Assembly: GCA_018644785.1 (NCBI GenBank)
Contig: JABGPV010000145.1
Coordinates: forward strand, 1-13,078
Direction of reading: 5' to 3'
Length of the DNA: 13,078 nt
DNA from: Deltaproteobacteria bacterium
Lineage (GTDB): Bacteria; Desulfobacterota; DSM-4660; Desulfatiglandales; Desulfatiglandaceae
Part shown: one piece after another, positions 7,033 to 13,078 of the stretch
Layout: every line of letters begins with the position of its first letter
How positions within the stretch are numbered: position 1 is the stretch's first letter
Translations under genes and position numbers: made by a program
The notes under the pieces: generated by a model
Databases searched by the model: none
The model's input: only the letters and a program-made list of their open reading frames with translations
Told to the model about the DNA's origin: nothing

Positions 7033-8783
7033 TGTATTGCCTCAAAGTTACATGCATCAATGCAGCCTTTGCATTTTATGCATTTGGTCTTATCAAGAAC
7101 AGGATATTGTTTCTTTTTCCACGAAATTGCTTCCACCGGGCAAGCCTTGGAACAGAGCCCGCACTTGGTGCAGTTGGCTTCGATGAACTCAAATTTTACC
7201 AATGCCGTACACACATGTGACGGGCATGTGCGATCTTGAATATGCGCTTGATATTCTTCCGGAAAATAACGCATCGTGGTCAGAACGGGATTGGGTGCGG
7301 TGTTGCCGAGCCCGCATAAGGCCGTATTTTTGATGGTGTTTCCCATCTCTTTTAAAAATGTCAGATGTTCCTCTTTGCCCCGTCCCGCGGTGATTTCATC
7401 GAGGACTTCCAGCATGCGTTTCAAACCGACGCGGCAGGGGACGCATTTCCCGCACGATTCCGTCACCGTGAAGTCCAGGAAGAACCGGGCCACATCCACC
7501 ATGCAGGTGCGTGTGTCCATGACGACCATCCCACCGGACCCCATAATGGCGCCGGTCTTATTGATGGATTCGTAATCAATGGGCGTATCCAGCAATCTTT
7601 CCGGCAAACAGCCGCCGGAAGGACCGCCCAGCTGGATCCCTTTGAATTTGGCCTTTTTCTTGAGCATGCCACCCCCCGGGCCGAAGACCAGATCCCGAAT
7701 GGTCATGCCCATGGGGACTTCCACCAGGCCGGTGTTTTTAATCTTTCCGGCAAGGGCAAATACTTTGGTGCCTTTACTTTTCTCGGTGCCGATGGAGGCA
7801 AACCATTCCGCCCCTTTCGCAAAGATATGACGGATATTGGCGAGGGTCTCCACGTTGTTGATGGTGGTCGGTTTACCCCACAACCCCTTCTGAGCCGGAA
7901 ATGGCGGCCGCGACTTGGGCATCCCCCGTTTTCCTTCGATGGAAGCGAGTAGCGCGGTTTCTTCTCCGCAGACAAAGGCCCCGGCGCCCTGTTTGATGGT
8001 CAGATGAAACGAATGATCGCTTCCCAGAATATTTTCCCCCAGATAGCCGCGTTTTTCCGCCTGATCAATGGCTCTGGTTAAGCGTTTGATGGCAATGGGA
8101 TATTCAGCCCGGCAATAGACGTACCCCTCCGTTGCGCCGATGGCATAGCCCGCAACAATCATGCCTTCAACGACGGCATGAGGGTCTCCCTCCAGCACAC
8201 TGCGATCCATAAACGCGCCGGGATCCCCTTCATCCGCATTGCAGACCATATACTTCTGGTCGCCTTCCGCCCGTCTGCAGAAATCCCACTTCATCCCCGT
8301 CGAAAAGCCGGCCCCGCCGCGCCCCCCCAGTCCGGAGATCTTCATATCTTCAATTACGGCATCAGGGGTCATTTTGAGAACGGTTTCCAGCGCTTTGTAG
8401 CCGTTTTGCGCCAGATAATCATCAATGCTCATGGGATCGATTTCGCCGCAATTGGCAAGGACGATGCGGGTTTGACTGGCAAAAAAATCCCGGTAATCTT
8501 CTCCCGCCAGGAGTTTATTGACCGGTTCCCCTTTCACCAGGTGCTCTTCCACAATTCCGGGTACGTCTTCAGGTTTGACATATTCGTAGGTGATTCTTTC
8601 GGCATCCGGACTGACAATGTCAACGAGCACATCCCGGAATAGACCTCTGTCGCCGGTCATAACCACATCGTAGCGATCTGCTAAATCGTGCTGTTTCAGC
8701 CCCTCTAAAAAGAGTTCTCCAACTTTTTCCGCGCCGGCCGAAATGCCACTGGTTCCGTTGCATATGAGTATTCTATTTTTCAT
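7029..8783 (-). CDS. NuoF/HydB-like NADH-binding flavoprotein subunit (StnB-like)
   Basis: NADH:acceptor subunit of 584 residues in the HydB/NuoF family. Residues 1-95 are the thioredoxin-like N-terminal domain that normally binds [2Fe-2S]; here only C8 of the usual four cysteines is present, with G, D45 and F49 at the other sites. The FMN/NADH core includes GLGGRGGAGF at 151-160, NADEGDPGAFMDR at 182-194 and VCGEETALL at 271-279. ESCGKCVPC (C444, C447, C450) with C490 binds the N3-type [4Fe-4S] cluster. The C-terminus adds two ferredoxin clusters (C538/541/544/548 and C568/571/574/578), a mark of the bifurcating HydB-like branch rather than of respiratory NuoF. It would oxidise or reduce NAD and pass single electrons to ferredoxin. 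ATG 8783 is chosen for its ATGA overlap with the NuoE-like gene. Confidence 0.92.
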   Translation of the reverse strand: MKNRILICNGTSGISAGAEKVGELFLEGLKQHDLADRYDVVMTGDRGLFRDVLVDIVSPDAERITYEYVKPEDVPGIVEEHLVKGEPVNKLLAGEDYRDFFASQTRIVLANCGEIDPMSIDDYLAQNGYKALETVLKMTPDAVIEDMKISGLGGRGGAGFSTGMKWDFCRRAEGDQKYMVCNADEGDPGAFMDRSVLEGDPHAVVEGMIVAGYAIGATEGYVYCRAEYPIAIKRLTRAIDQAEKRGYLGENILGSDHSFHLTIKQGAGAFVCGEETALLASIEGKRGMPKSRPPFPAQKGLWGKPTTINNVETLANIRHIFAKGAEWFASIGTEKSKGTKVFALAGKIKNTGLVEVPMGMTIRDLVFGPGGGMLKKKAKFKGIQLGGPSGGCLPERLLDTPIDYESINKTGAIMGSGGMVVMDTRTCMVDVARFFLDFTVTESCGKCVPCRVGLKRMLEVLDEITAGRGKEEHLTFLKEMGNTIKNTALCGLGNTAPNPVLTTMRYFPEEYQAHIQDRTCPSHVCTALVKFEFIEANCTKCGLCSKACPVEAISWKKKQYPVLDKTKCIKCKGCIDACNFEAIQ

Positions 8784-9256
8784 GATCCCGAATTCTCCGA
8801 TCGATACTTTTCCCATGTTTCTTCAACATTTTGAATGGTGCAGCGCCCATAAAAGTCTTCATCGATCATAATGGCGGGCGCCATCCCGCAGCACCCGAGA
8901 CATGCCACGCGTTCTACGGTGAATAGGCCGTCTTTAGTTGTTGCGCCTTCTTCAACTTCCAGCTTATCCAGGAGATAGTCAAACAGGCCCTTGGCCCCCA
9001 TGACATGGCAGGCGGTACCCTGACACACCCTGATGGTGTGTTTTCCGCGCGGGGTCAGATAGAATTGGGTATAAAAGGTCAAGACACCGTAAATTTCCAC
9101 GGGAAAGATGGACATTTCCCGGGCTACCAGCTGAACGGCCTCATCGGGAACATAGCCATAAGCGGCTTGGACGTCCTGTAAGAGCGGAATTAGCGCGCCT
9201 TTTTTTTGGCGGTATTTTCCAATTAGTGTTTGGGTGGGTGACAGATCTACATTCAT
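8780..9256 (-). CDS. NuoE/HydC-like [2Fe-2S] subunit (StnA-like)
   Basis: Small subunit of 158 residues with the thioredoxin-like [2Fe-2S] fold of the 24-kDa NADH dehydrogenase family. After an N-terminal helical bundle (residues 10-60, including GYVP and the YGVLTFYTQF segment) come the four cluster ligands C78-x4-C83 (CQGTACHVMGA) and C119-x3-C123 (CLGCCGMAP), all intact. It is the first gene of the three-gene operon and overlaps the NuoF-like gene by ATGA. The start is ATG 9256, behind a GAGGA site about 8 bases away; a TTG two codons upstream is less likely. In HydABC and Stn complexes this subunit docks onto the flavoprotein and takes part in the electron path. The name StnA is by analogy only. 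Confidence 0.92.
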   Translation of the reverse strand: MNVDLSPTQTLIGKYRQKKGALIPLLQDVQAAYGYVPDEAVQLVAREMSIFPVEIYGVLTFYTQFYLTPRGKHTIRVCQGTACHVMGAKGLFDYLLDKLEVEEGATTKDGLFTVERVACLGCCGMAPAIMIDEDFYGRCTIQNVEETWEKYRSENSGS

Positions 9257-9346
9257 GAGCAAATCCTCGTTGGTTGGGGCATCAAGACAATAACGCCCTT
9301 AATAATTTTGGTTCTTTAGTGCAATGGAAATCCTTTCAAATTTGAG

Positions 9347-9377
9347 ATAACATGTTCAAAAATAATTTTTTTGTCAA
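9347..9377 (-). promoter_or_regulatory. Likely sigma-70 promoter of the transhydrogenase operon
   Basis: On the minus strand a perfect TTGACA (9372-9377) is followed after 17 bases by CATGTT (9349-9354), or after 19 bases by the better box TGTTAT (9347-9352). It lies about 90 bases upstream of the NuoE-like start. A TCAAATTTGA palindrome at 9336-9345 sits close to the predicted transcription start and could be an operator. Confidence 0.5.
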
Positions 9378-9410
9378 GAAATATTTCTTTTACATCAAGG
9401 GGATGTTCGG

Positions 9411-9809
9411 GTGGGTAAATTTGAGAGCATGACGAATAACAATTACCAGTCCTTTCTTCAAAATGTGACGGAATATGTTGTGGCCATCAATAGAAATTTT
9501 GAGATTATCATGGCCAATGATCTGCTCAAGGAACGGTTTGGTGGTCATCCCAAAAGGTTTTGTTTTCAAGCCTGGAAAAAAAGGGATTTCAAATGCGAGG
9601 ATTGTATCGTTGAAAGAACATTTCAGGACGGAAAATGCCACCAGCGTGAAGAAACGGTTGTAACGAAAGATGGACGAAAAGCTCAGATGCTGCTCCGGAC
9701 CACGCCGGTCAAGGATGCCCGTGACAGGATTACTTTGAAATTAAAGCATGTCCCCCCCCTTTGTTTTTCTATTATTTCACCTTCAGTGTTTTTTCTCCAA
9801 AAAGGCTGA
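9411..9809 (+). pseudogene. Truncated PAS-domain sensor protein
   Basis: The frame encodes 132 residues. Residues 13-107 are a PAS domain: VTEYVVAINRNFEIIMAN, FGGHPKRFCFQAW, CEDC at 62-65, C76, VTKDGRKAQMLLRTTPVKDARDRI. This Cys-containing PAS type usually stands before a histidine kinase or further PAS domains and ends with a final strand of the form V-x-E-x-x-x-DIT. Here, right after DRIT (about position 9735), the sequence changes to a low-complexity hydrophobic tail and stops, overlapping the 3' end of the oppositely oriented YkgJ-type gene by 38 bases. The last PAS strand and any output domain are missing, so I read it as a remnant. GTG 9411 has AAGGGG (9397-9402) upstream; ATG 9429 is the alternative start. 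It is divergent from the transhydrogenase operon. Confidence 0.65.
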
Positions 9810-10530
9810 ATTTGAGCCAGCCAAAACCAAAGTCCATGAGCGAAACATCGTCTGATTCCATTCTCCCTATTAATTCTTCATTCACCTCAAAATGATCAAA
9901 GAATTTGCTCTGGAAGAGAAACTTCCTGAACTTGTCCAGATTGTAGGAAGCCATGAAAAACATCTGATGTTTTCGAGTGACATGGTCTTTGGGGCCCAGG
10001 CTCTTTGATGAGGTTACGATGCTCATCCACCGGTCATTCATGGCTTTGTATTCTTTCACGCCTTCGTGGTTTAACCATTCCGTAAGGGACCACTGTTTTT
10101 TTTCCTGAAAACCCCGGCAGTGGGCTTCGCCCACAATAAAATACTTCTCTCTTGTCTCCGCTTCCCGGTCCACCAGTGCTGACGCCCTGCCCACGGGATA
10201 AAGTCGACAGGCTTCCGGCCTGTCTTCATAAATGGAGCAACCTTTGTCCGTTACAAACGGGCATCGATGCCCTTCATCTCTTCCCATGCTCAGTTTGACC
10301 ATGGGAAATCGAGCGTGTTGGTCAACAAGGGTTTCCGCGTACTGTTCCAGGAATTGATCGGAGGAAATGCTCAACCGGTTTTTCATGCGAAGGATATCGT
10401 AGGGCGTCAAGAGCAGACGAAGCCTCGCGCAACATTCAGTGAAGCATGAAACGCCCGCGTGGCATTCAAATTGGAAGGGATCTTTGTTCGAGAAAGGTTT
10501 AAATATATTTGTTTCTTCATGGGAAGGCAT
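9772..10530 (-). CDS. YkgJ-type cysteine-cluster (CxxxCC) protein, copy 1
   Basis: Protein of the zinc- or iron-chelating YkgJ family (PF03692), 252 residues, without signal peptide or membrane segment. Eight cysteines match the family pattern: C23, C29 and C33-C34 (ECHAGVSCFTECC), C90, C98 and C108 (RCPFV, KGCSIYEDRPEACRLYP) and C138. The second half, from about 165, is a helical extension not covered by the cysteine motif and shared closely with the neighbouring paralogue (MASYNLDKFRKFLF, LKFSLFGEKTLKVK). The biochemical role of the family is not established; metal binding is inferred from the conserved cysteines. It lies 42 bases after its paralogue on the same strand, so the two probably form an operon. 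ATG 10530 is the start, with only a weak GGA upstream. Confidence 0.88.
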   Translation of the reverse strand: MPSHEETNIFKPFSNKDPFQFECHAGVSCFTECCARLRLLLTPYDILRMKNRLSISSDQFLEQYAETLVDQHARFPMVKLSMGRDEGHRCPFVTDKGCSIYEDRPEACRLYPVGRASALVDREAETREKYFIVGEAHCRGFQEKKQWSLTEWLNHEGVKEYKAMNDRWMSIVTSSKSLGPKDHVTRKHQMFFMASYNLDKFRKFLFQSKFFDHFEVNEELIGRMESDDVSLMDFGFGWLKFSLFGEKTLKVK

Positions 10531-10572
10531 GTTTTACGTCCATTATCGCCAAAATTAGAGAATTAGCTTTCA

Positions 10573-11331
10573 TTATTCTGTAGGGGGTTCTTTCACTTGA
10601 AGGGTTTTCTGGCCAAAAATGCCAAATTTAATCCAGTCGAATGCAAATTTTAAAAGTTCGGCGTCATTTCTTTTTAATTTTTCGATGGAAACATCATCAA
10701 TTACAAAACGATCCAAGAATGAACTCTTGAATACGAATTCTCTGAATTTATCCAGATTATACAGTGCCATAAACGTCATTTGATAAATTTTAGGATTGTC
10801 AATGTCCAGTTCCTGGGCCTGCAACGGGGCTGTGACCTGGGAAAACAACATGTTCATTTCATCGTACATGGGAACGCCCTGCTCGATAAGCCAGTTGGAT
10901 ATCCTGGCATGTTCGGGTTGTTCCAGCCCTTTGCATTTCCCGGGGTCGGCGATGAAGCTGAAGGACCCGTCATCGTTCATGTTCAACGGATACATACGGC
11001 ATGGCCACGGGCGGTCGTTGTAAACACGGCATCCCGTCTCACCCACAAATGAGCAACGCTTGTCGTTATCTTCGTTCATTTTGAGGACAACCATTGGGAT
11101 GAGCCGTTTCTCCCGGGGAATAATAATGGTGTATTGATCCAGAAATGCTTCCGAAGAAATTTCCAGCGCATTTTTCAGTCGGACCACATCGTACGGGGTC
11201 AGCACAATCGTGATATCCCTGCAGCAATCGGTAAAACATGGAATCTCAGGGCCGCACTTGAATTGAAAAGCCTGGTCAGGATCCATTCGAAGTGGTTTGT
11301 CTACAGTCTTTGTCTTGTTTAGTTCATTCAT
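10573..11331 (-). CDS. YkgJ-type cysteine-cluster (CxxxCC) protein, copy 2
   Basis: Paralogue of the preceding gene with the same eight cysteines (C26, C32, C36-C37, C93, C101, C111, C133) and the NDRPWPCRMYP motif. The C-terminal segment again carries MALYNLDKFREFVF and IKFGIFGQKTLQVK. The frame is open further upstream with ATGs at 11373 and 11394. I prefer ATG 11331 because AAAGGA lies about 11 bases upstream and the product is then 252 residues, exactly the length of the paralogue. It is the first gene of the pair and divergent from ndk. The pair could arise by tandem duplication followed by divergence. Confidence 0.87.
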   Translation of the reverse strand: MNELNKTKTVDKPLRMDPDQAFQFKCGPEIPCFTDCCRDITIVLTPYDVVRLKNALEISSEAFLDQYTIIIPREKRLIPMVVLKMNEDNDKRCSFVGETGCRVYNDRPWPCRMYPLNMNDDGSFSFIADPGKCKGLEQPEHARISNWLIEQGVPMYDEMNMLFSQVTAPLQAQELDIDNPKIYQMTFMALYNLDKFREFVFKSSFLDRFVIDDVSIEKLKRNDAELLKFAFDWIKFGIFGQKTLQVKEPPTE

Positions 11332-11398
11332 TACAAAGATTTTCCTTTCAGAAATTGAATTTTCCTCTGCCATAAAATTCTTGACTAACAACATCCAT

Positions 11399-11427
11399 TT
11401 GACTCTAATCAGAAATAATTCTATTAC
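11399..11427 (+). promoter_or_regulatory. Likely sigma-70 promoter of ndk
   Basis: TTGACT (11399-11404) and TATTAC (11422-11427) are separated by 17 bases on the plus strand. Transcription would start near 11434 and give a leader of roughly 120 bases before ndk. I see no recognisable riboswitch in the leader. Confidence 0.45.
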
Positions 11428-11556
11428 GGTGATGAAGCCATTCAGCCAGGGCTTTTACCGGGGTGATCTCAATTATGGATGCGAAACTAAGCAGAACTCT
11501 ATACCAGTAAGGAAAGCGCTGGGTCAATCAAATTGTGCAAAGGGAGGGATTTTAAA

Positions 11557-11973
11557 ATGATGGAGAAAACTTTGTCAATCATAAAGCCCGACGGCGTCTT
11601 GCGAAACCTCGTTGGAGACGTTATCGGTCGGCTTGAAAAAGAAGGGCTTAAAGTCGGTGCCATGAAAATGATTCAGATGAGCAAGGCTCAGGCAAAGGGT
11701 TTTTACAAGGTACACGAGGGCAAACCGTTTTTTGAAAGTGTTACGGATTTTATGTCGTCAGGACCGTGCGTTGTCATGATACTGGCAGGAGAAAACGTGA
11801 TTGTCCGGTATCGGGAACTTATGGGAGCAACAAATTACAAAGATGCGGCGGAAGGGACCATCCGGCGGGATTTTGCAACCGACATTGAAAAAAATGTTGT
11901 GCATGGCTCTGATTCACCGGAAAACGCTGATATCGAAATTAATTATTTCTTTAATGCATTCGAAATTCCTTAG
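11557..11973 (+). CDS. ndk: Nucleoside diphosphate kinase
   Basis: Transfers the gamma phosphate of NTPs to NDPs through a phosphohistidine, keeping nucleotide pools balanced; cytoplasmic. The 138-residue length is normal for bacterial Ndk. Visible motifs are TLSIIKPDGV at 5-14 with K10, the Kpn-loop/YRELMGATN region at 85-93, and the active-site segment NVVHGSDSPENA with H116. The C-terminus EINYFFNAFEIP fits the family. A strong AGGGAGG site (11541-11547) lies 9 bases before ATG 11557; the adjacent ATG 11560 is also possible. It is a single gene with its own likely promoter and is followed by a strong hairpin. Confidence 0.97.
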   Translation: MMEKTLSIIKPDGVLRNLVGDVIGRLEKEGLKVGAMKMIQMSKAQAKGFYKVHEGKPFFESVTDFMSSGPCVVMILAGENVIVRYRELMGATNYKDAAEGTIRRDFATDIEKNVVHGSDSPENADIEINYFFNAFEIP

Positions 11974-12001
11974 GTAAGGATAAACACTCTCTGAATCAAA
12001 A

Positions 12002-12039
12002 AAGGGTTCCGGAATTAAACACTTAATTCCGGAACCCTT
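12002..12039. terminator. 17-bp perfect hairpin terminator shared by convergent genes
   Basis: Positions 12002-12018 and 12023-12039 are perfect reverse complements around the 4-base loop ACAC, with a core of TTCCGGAA. On the minus strand the stem is followed directly by a run of T (complement of the A-run at 11998-12003), so it is a textbook terminator for the small membrane protein gene. It also lies about 30 bases after the ndk stop and likely terminates that transcript too. Confidence 0.88.
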
Positions 12040-12075
12040 CATGCTTGAGTCATGCCACCGACTATTCGTTGGGGG

Positions 12076-12339
12076 CTATTCTTTCTCTTTTTTCAGTTCG
12101 TTGAGTTCCTGTTTGAGCGTGTCGACCTCATCTTTCAGACTATTGGTTTCATCAAAGGGCTCAGGGACGTTTTTCTTGTCCTTCAATTCCTCAAAACCCA
12201 GATAAGCGGCCAGGGCGCCGCCTAAAATCAACATGGCGGGAACTGCTGCCAGAAGGGCTTTTGCGAAATATCCCCACCAAGTAATTATTCCAATGATGCC
12301 CAGTACTAAAGCGACTAAACCTCCACCTAAAGCTGCCAT
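12076..12339 (-). CDS. Small membrane protein with C-terminal coiled coil
   Basis: I do not recognise a named family. The 87-residue protein has two hydrophobic helices, about residues 5-22 and 27-48, the first Gly/Ile-rich and ending in WW, separated by a short turn. A charged region follows, with a probable coiled coil at 65-86 (SLKDEVDTLKQELNELKKEKE pattern of Leu every 3-4 residues). The translation start is well supported: AAGGAGG (12346-12352) lies 6 bases before ATG 12339. The tail would face the cytoplasm if the hairpin topology is right. It is a single gene, followed by a strong terminator and preceded by a long intergenic region with palindromes. A role in envelope structure or as a membrane anchor is possible but not shown. 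Confidence 0.8.
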   Translation of the reverse strand: MAALGGGLVALVLGIIGIITWWGYFAKALLAAVPAMLILGGALAAYLGFEELKDKKNVPEPFDETNSLKDEVDTLKQELNELKKEKE

Positions 12340-12352
12340 TTCGATTCCTCCT

Positions 12353-12834
12353 TAAATTTTGATGTTCAAAAAATGTTCAAATTTGAAAAAACAAAGCTGA
12401 GAGCGGCGTTTTTTGACTCTTACCATGATTCCTGCCAAAATAGGCAGGGGGAAAAGCTACCACAAACAAATTAAGTGTTCAAGCACTTAATTGACGAATG
12501 TTTAAAAAAAGTTGGCATGAAAATTGAGGACCTGTGAGCCCAGGGAGAAAATACACATTGACAGTTGGCGATTTTGCCCCTATGTTCCTTCTGCCCGAGC
12601 ATTGGACCTCATCATAAACGGCAAAGCCCTTGGCTTTTCGGGCTTCTGTGGTTGCTTGAGCGAGGGTTTATTGACGTTGTATTGAGTGGTGGCGCGTTTA
12701 TTGTGCCTGAAGGTCTAAGGTCATAAAACCGCAAAATAGTACGAAACAACGTGATTTTTTAAGATATTGTGATGAATGAATACATTTTTTCCGATTTTTC
12801 GCACAAAATAATGGAAAATAGCCGAAAAATGGGT
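12353..12834. other. Intergenic region without a convincing gene
   Basis: No open frame here has a good start, ribosome site and protein-like composition. Near the small membrane gene are two ATGTTCAAA direct repeats 11 bases apart (12362-12370 and 12373-12381), the second running into a TTCAAATTTGAA palindrome (12376-12387). A small CCTGCC/GGCAGG hairpin lies at 12431-12448. Positions 12540-12720 have a coding-like base composition unlike the AT-rich flanks and could be a decayed gene or insertion-sequence remnant, but I cannot name one. AATTTTTCG-type inverted arms (12794-12801 and 12823-12830) precede the tRNA promoter. Confidence 0.5.
12469..12492. repeat. Palindrome upstream of the small membrane protein gene
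   Basis: AATTAAGTG (12469-12477) and CACTTAATT (12484-12492) are perfect inverted arms of 9 bases around a 6-base spacer. The site is about 130 bases upstream of the start at 12339. Its size and symmetry suit an operator for a dimeric regulator. It lacks a following T-run on either strand, which argues against a terminator. Confidence 0.4.
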
Positions 12835-12863
12835 TTGTTATTCTGAAAATTAAAAATTATACT
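12835..12863 (+). promoter_or_regulatory. Promoter of tRNA-Thr
   Basis: TTGTTA (12835-12840) and TATACT (12858-12863) are separated by exactly 17 bases, placing the transcription start about 20 bases before the mature tRNA. The position and the AT-rich surroundings are typical of tRNA promoters. Confidence 0.65.
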
Positions 12864-12889
12864 GATCATTTATTTGCGAAGCATTGTAA

Positions 12890-12965
12890 GCCAGCGTAGC
12901 TCAGATGGCAGAGCAACTGATTTGTAATCAGTAGGTCGGGGGTTCGATTCCTCTCGCTGGCCCCA
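12890..12965 (+). tRNA. tRNA-Thr (anticodon UGU)
   Basis: The 76 bases fold into a full cloverleaf: acceptor arms GCCAGCG (12890-12896) and CGCTGGC (12955-12961), D-arm GCTC/GAGC, anticodon stem ACTGA/TCAGT with loop TTTGTAA and anticodon TGT at 12923-12925, a 5-base variable loop, and a T-arm with TTCGATT. The 3' CCA is encoded (12963-12965) behind a C discriminator base. It reads ACA and, by wobble, other ACN threonine codons. Confidence 0.96.
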
Positions 12966-12975
12966 AAGGAAATAG

Positions 12976-13078
12976 ATGGAAATCCGAATAGAACATAATG
13001 TTGATGACGACCAAATCGAAGAGGTGCTTGAAAAGGCACTCAAAGGCATTCGATCAACTGCAACCAAAAGAAAGTTCC
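12976..13078 (+). CDS. 5' end of an unidentified gene (partial)
   Basis: The frame opens at ATG 12976, with AAAGGA (12965-12970) 5 bases upstream, and runs off the window after 34 residues. The visible N-terminus starts MEIRIEHNVDDDQIEEVLEK and is hydrophilic, with a strand-then-helix pattern and a basic end; no family is recognised. It begins only 10 bases after the tRNA, so it is probably co-transcribed with it or read from the tRNA promoter. Confidence 0.5.
   Translation, partial: MEIRIEHNVDDDQIEEVLEKALKGIRSTATKRKF

Noticed and set aside
5041..8642. Several plus-strand ORFs of 80-195 residues opposite the transhydrogenase genes
   Set aside because: They are antisense shadows of strongly supported iron-sulfur flavoprotein genes and carry no motifs or ribosome sites of their own.
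11432..11560. 42-residue plus-strand ORF ending in an ATGA overlap with ndk
   Set aside because: It has no ribosome site, and the predicted ndk promoter would start transcription at about its first codon; the composition is not convincing.
12870..13067. Minus-strand ORF of 65 residues containing SNPRPTDYKSVALPSEL
   Set aside because: It is the antisense reading of the tRNA-Thr gene, a well-known false protein in databases, and it overlaps the real plus-strand gene start.
1..13078. Sigma-54 promoters, CRISPR arrays, intact insertion sequences, phage genes
   Set aside because: I looked for GG-N10-GC type sigma-54 sites upstream of the operons, for regularly spaced repeats, and for transposase or integrase motifs and found none that hold up.

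Overview
The window looks like a chromosomal segment of a strictly anaerobic bacterium, most likely a sulfate-reducing or syntrophic Desulfobacterota (deltaproteobacterial) lineage. This is an inference from gene content: paired MinD-type ATPases with ferredoxin inserts, a NuoE/NuoF/NuoG-GltD-like soluble electron-transfer complex, a PAS domain of the kind found on sigma-54 regulators of sulfate reducers, NifX-family sequence with a Gly/Met/Arg-rich tail, and tandem CxxxCC (YkgJ-type) proteins. No marker gene fixes the species.

Layout. Positions 1-81 hold the 3' end of an unidentified plus-strand gene, which converges on a lysine-rich coiled-coil protein (78-419, minus). Positions 596-3963 (minus) form a probable operon, read from right to left: a zinc-finger/J-domain protein, a PAS domain joined in frame to the C-terminal half of a NifX-type domain, a 47-residue ORF that may be the N-terminal stub of an Mrp ATPase, and two MinD-family ATPases each with two [4Fe-4S] motifs. 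The two ATPases overlap by ATGA. I read this as an eroded locus of the orp/NifX type in which a deletion fused a regulator to a NifX gene; this is the most unusual thing in the window.

A DedA-family membrane protein (4258-4890, plus) converges, across a strong hairpin, on a three-gene minus-strand operon (9256 to 4951). That operon encodes a NuoE-like [2Fe-2S] protein, a NuoF/HydB-like flavoprotein and a 693-residue fusion of a NuoG-like N-terminus with a GltD/NfnB-like FAD/NAD(P) module. All three genes are coupled by 4-bp ATGA overlaps. The set matches the plan of the Sporomusa-type Nfn (Stn) electron-bifurcating transhydrogenases, expected to link NADH, NADPH and ferredoxin pools. Two cluster sites usual in this superfamily are visibly lost.

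Divergent from it is a PAS-domain stub cut off before the end of its fold (9411-9809). Next come two tandem paralogous YkgJ-type proteins (minus), nucleoside diphosphate kinase (plus), a 17-bp perfect hairpin terminator, a small membrane protein (minus), about 550 bases without a convincing gene, tRNA-Thr(UGU) with its own promoter, and the 5' end of an unidentified gene that runs off the window.

No CRISPR array, rRNA or intact mobile element was seen.
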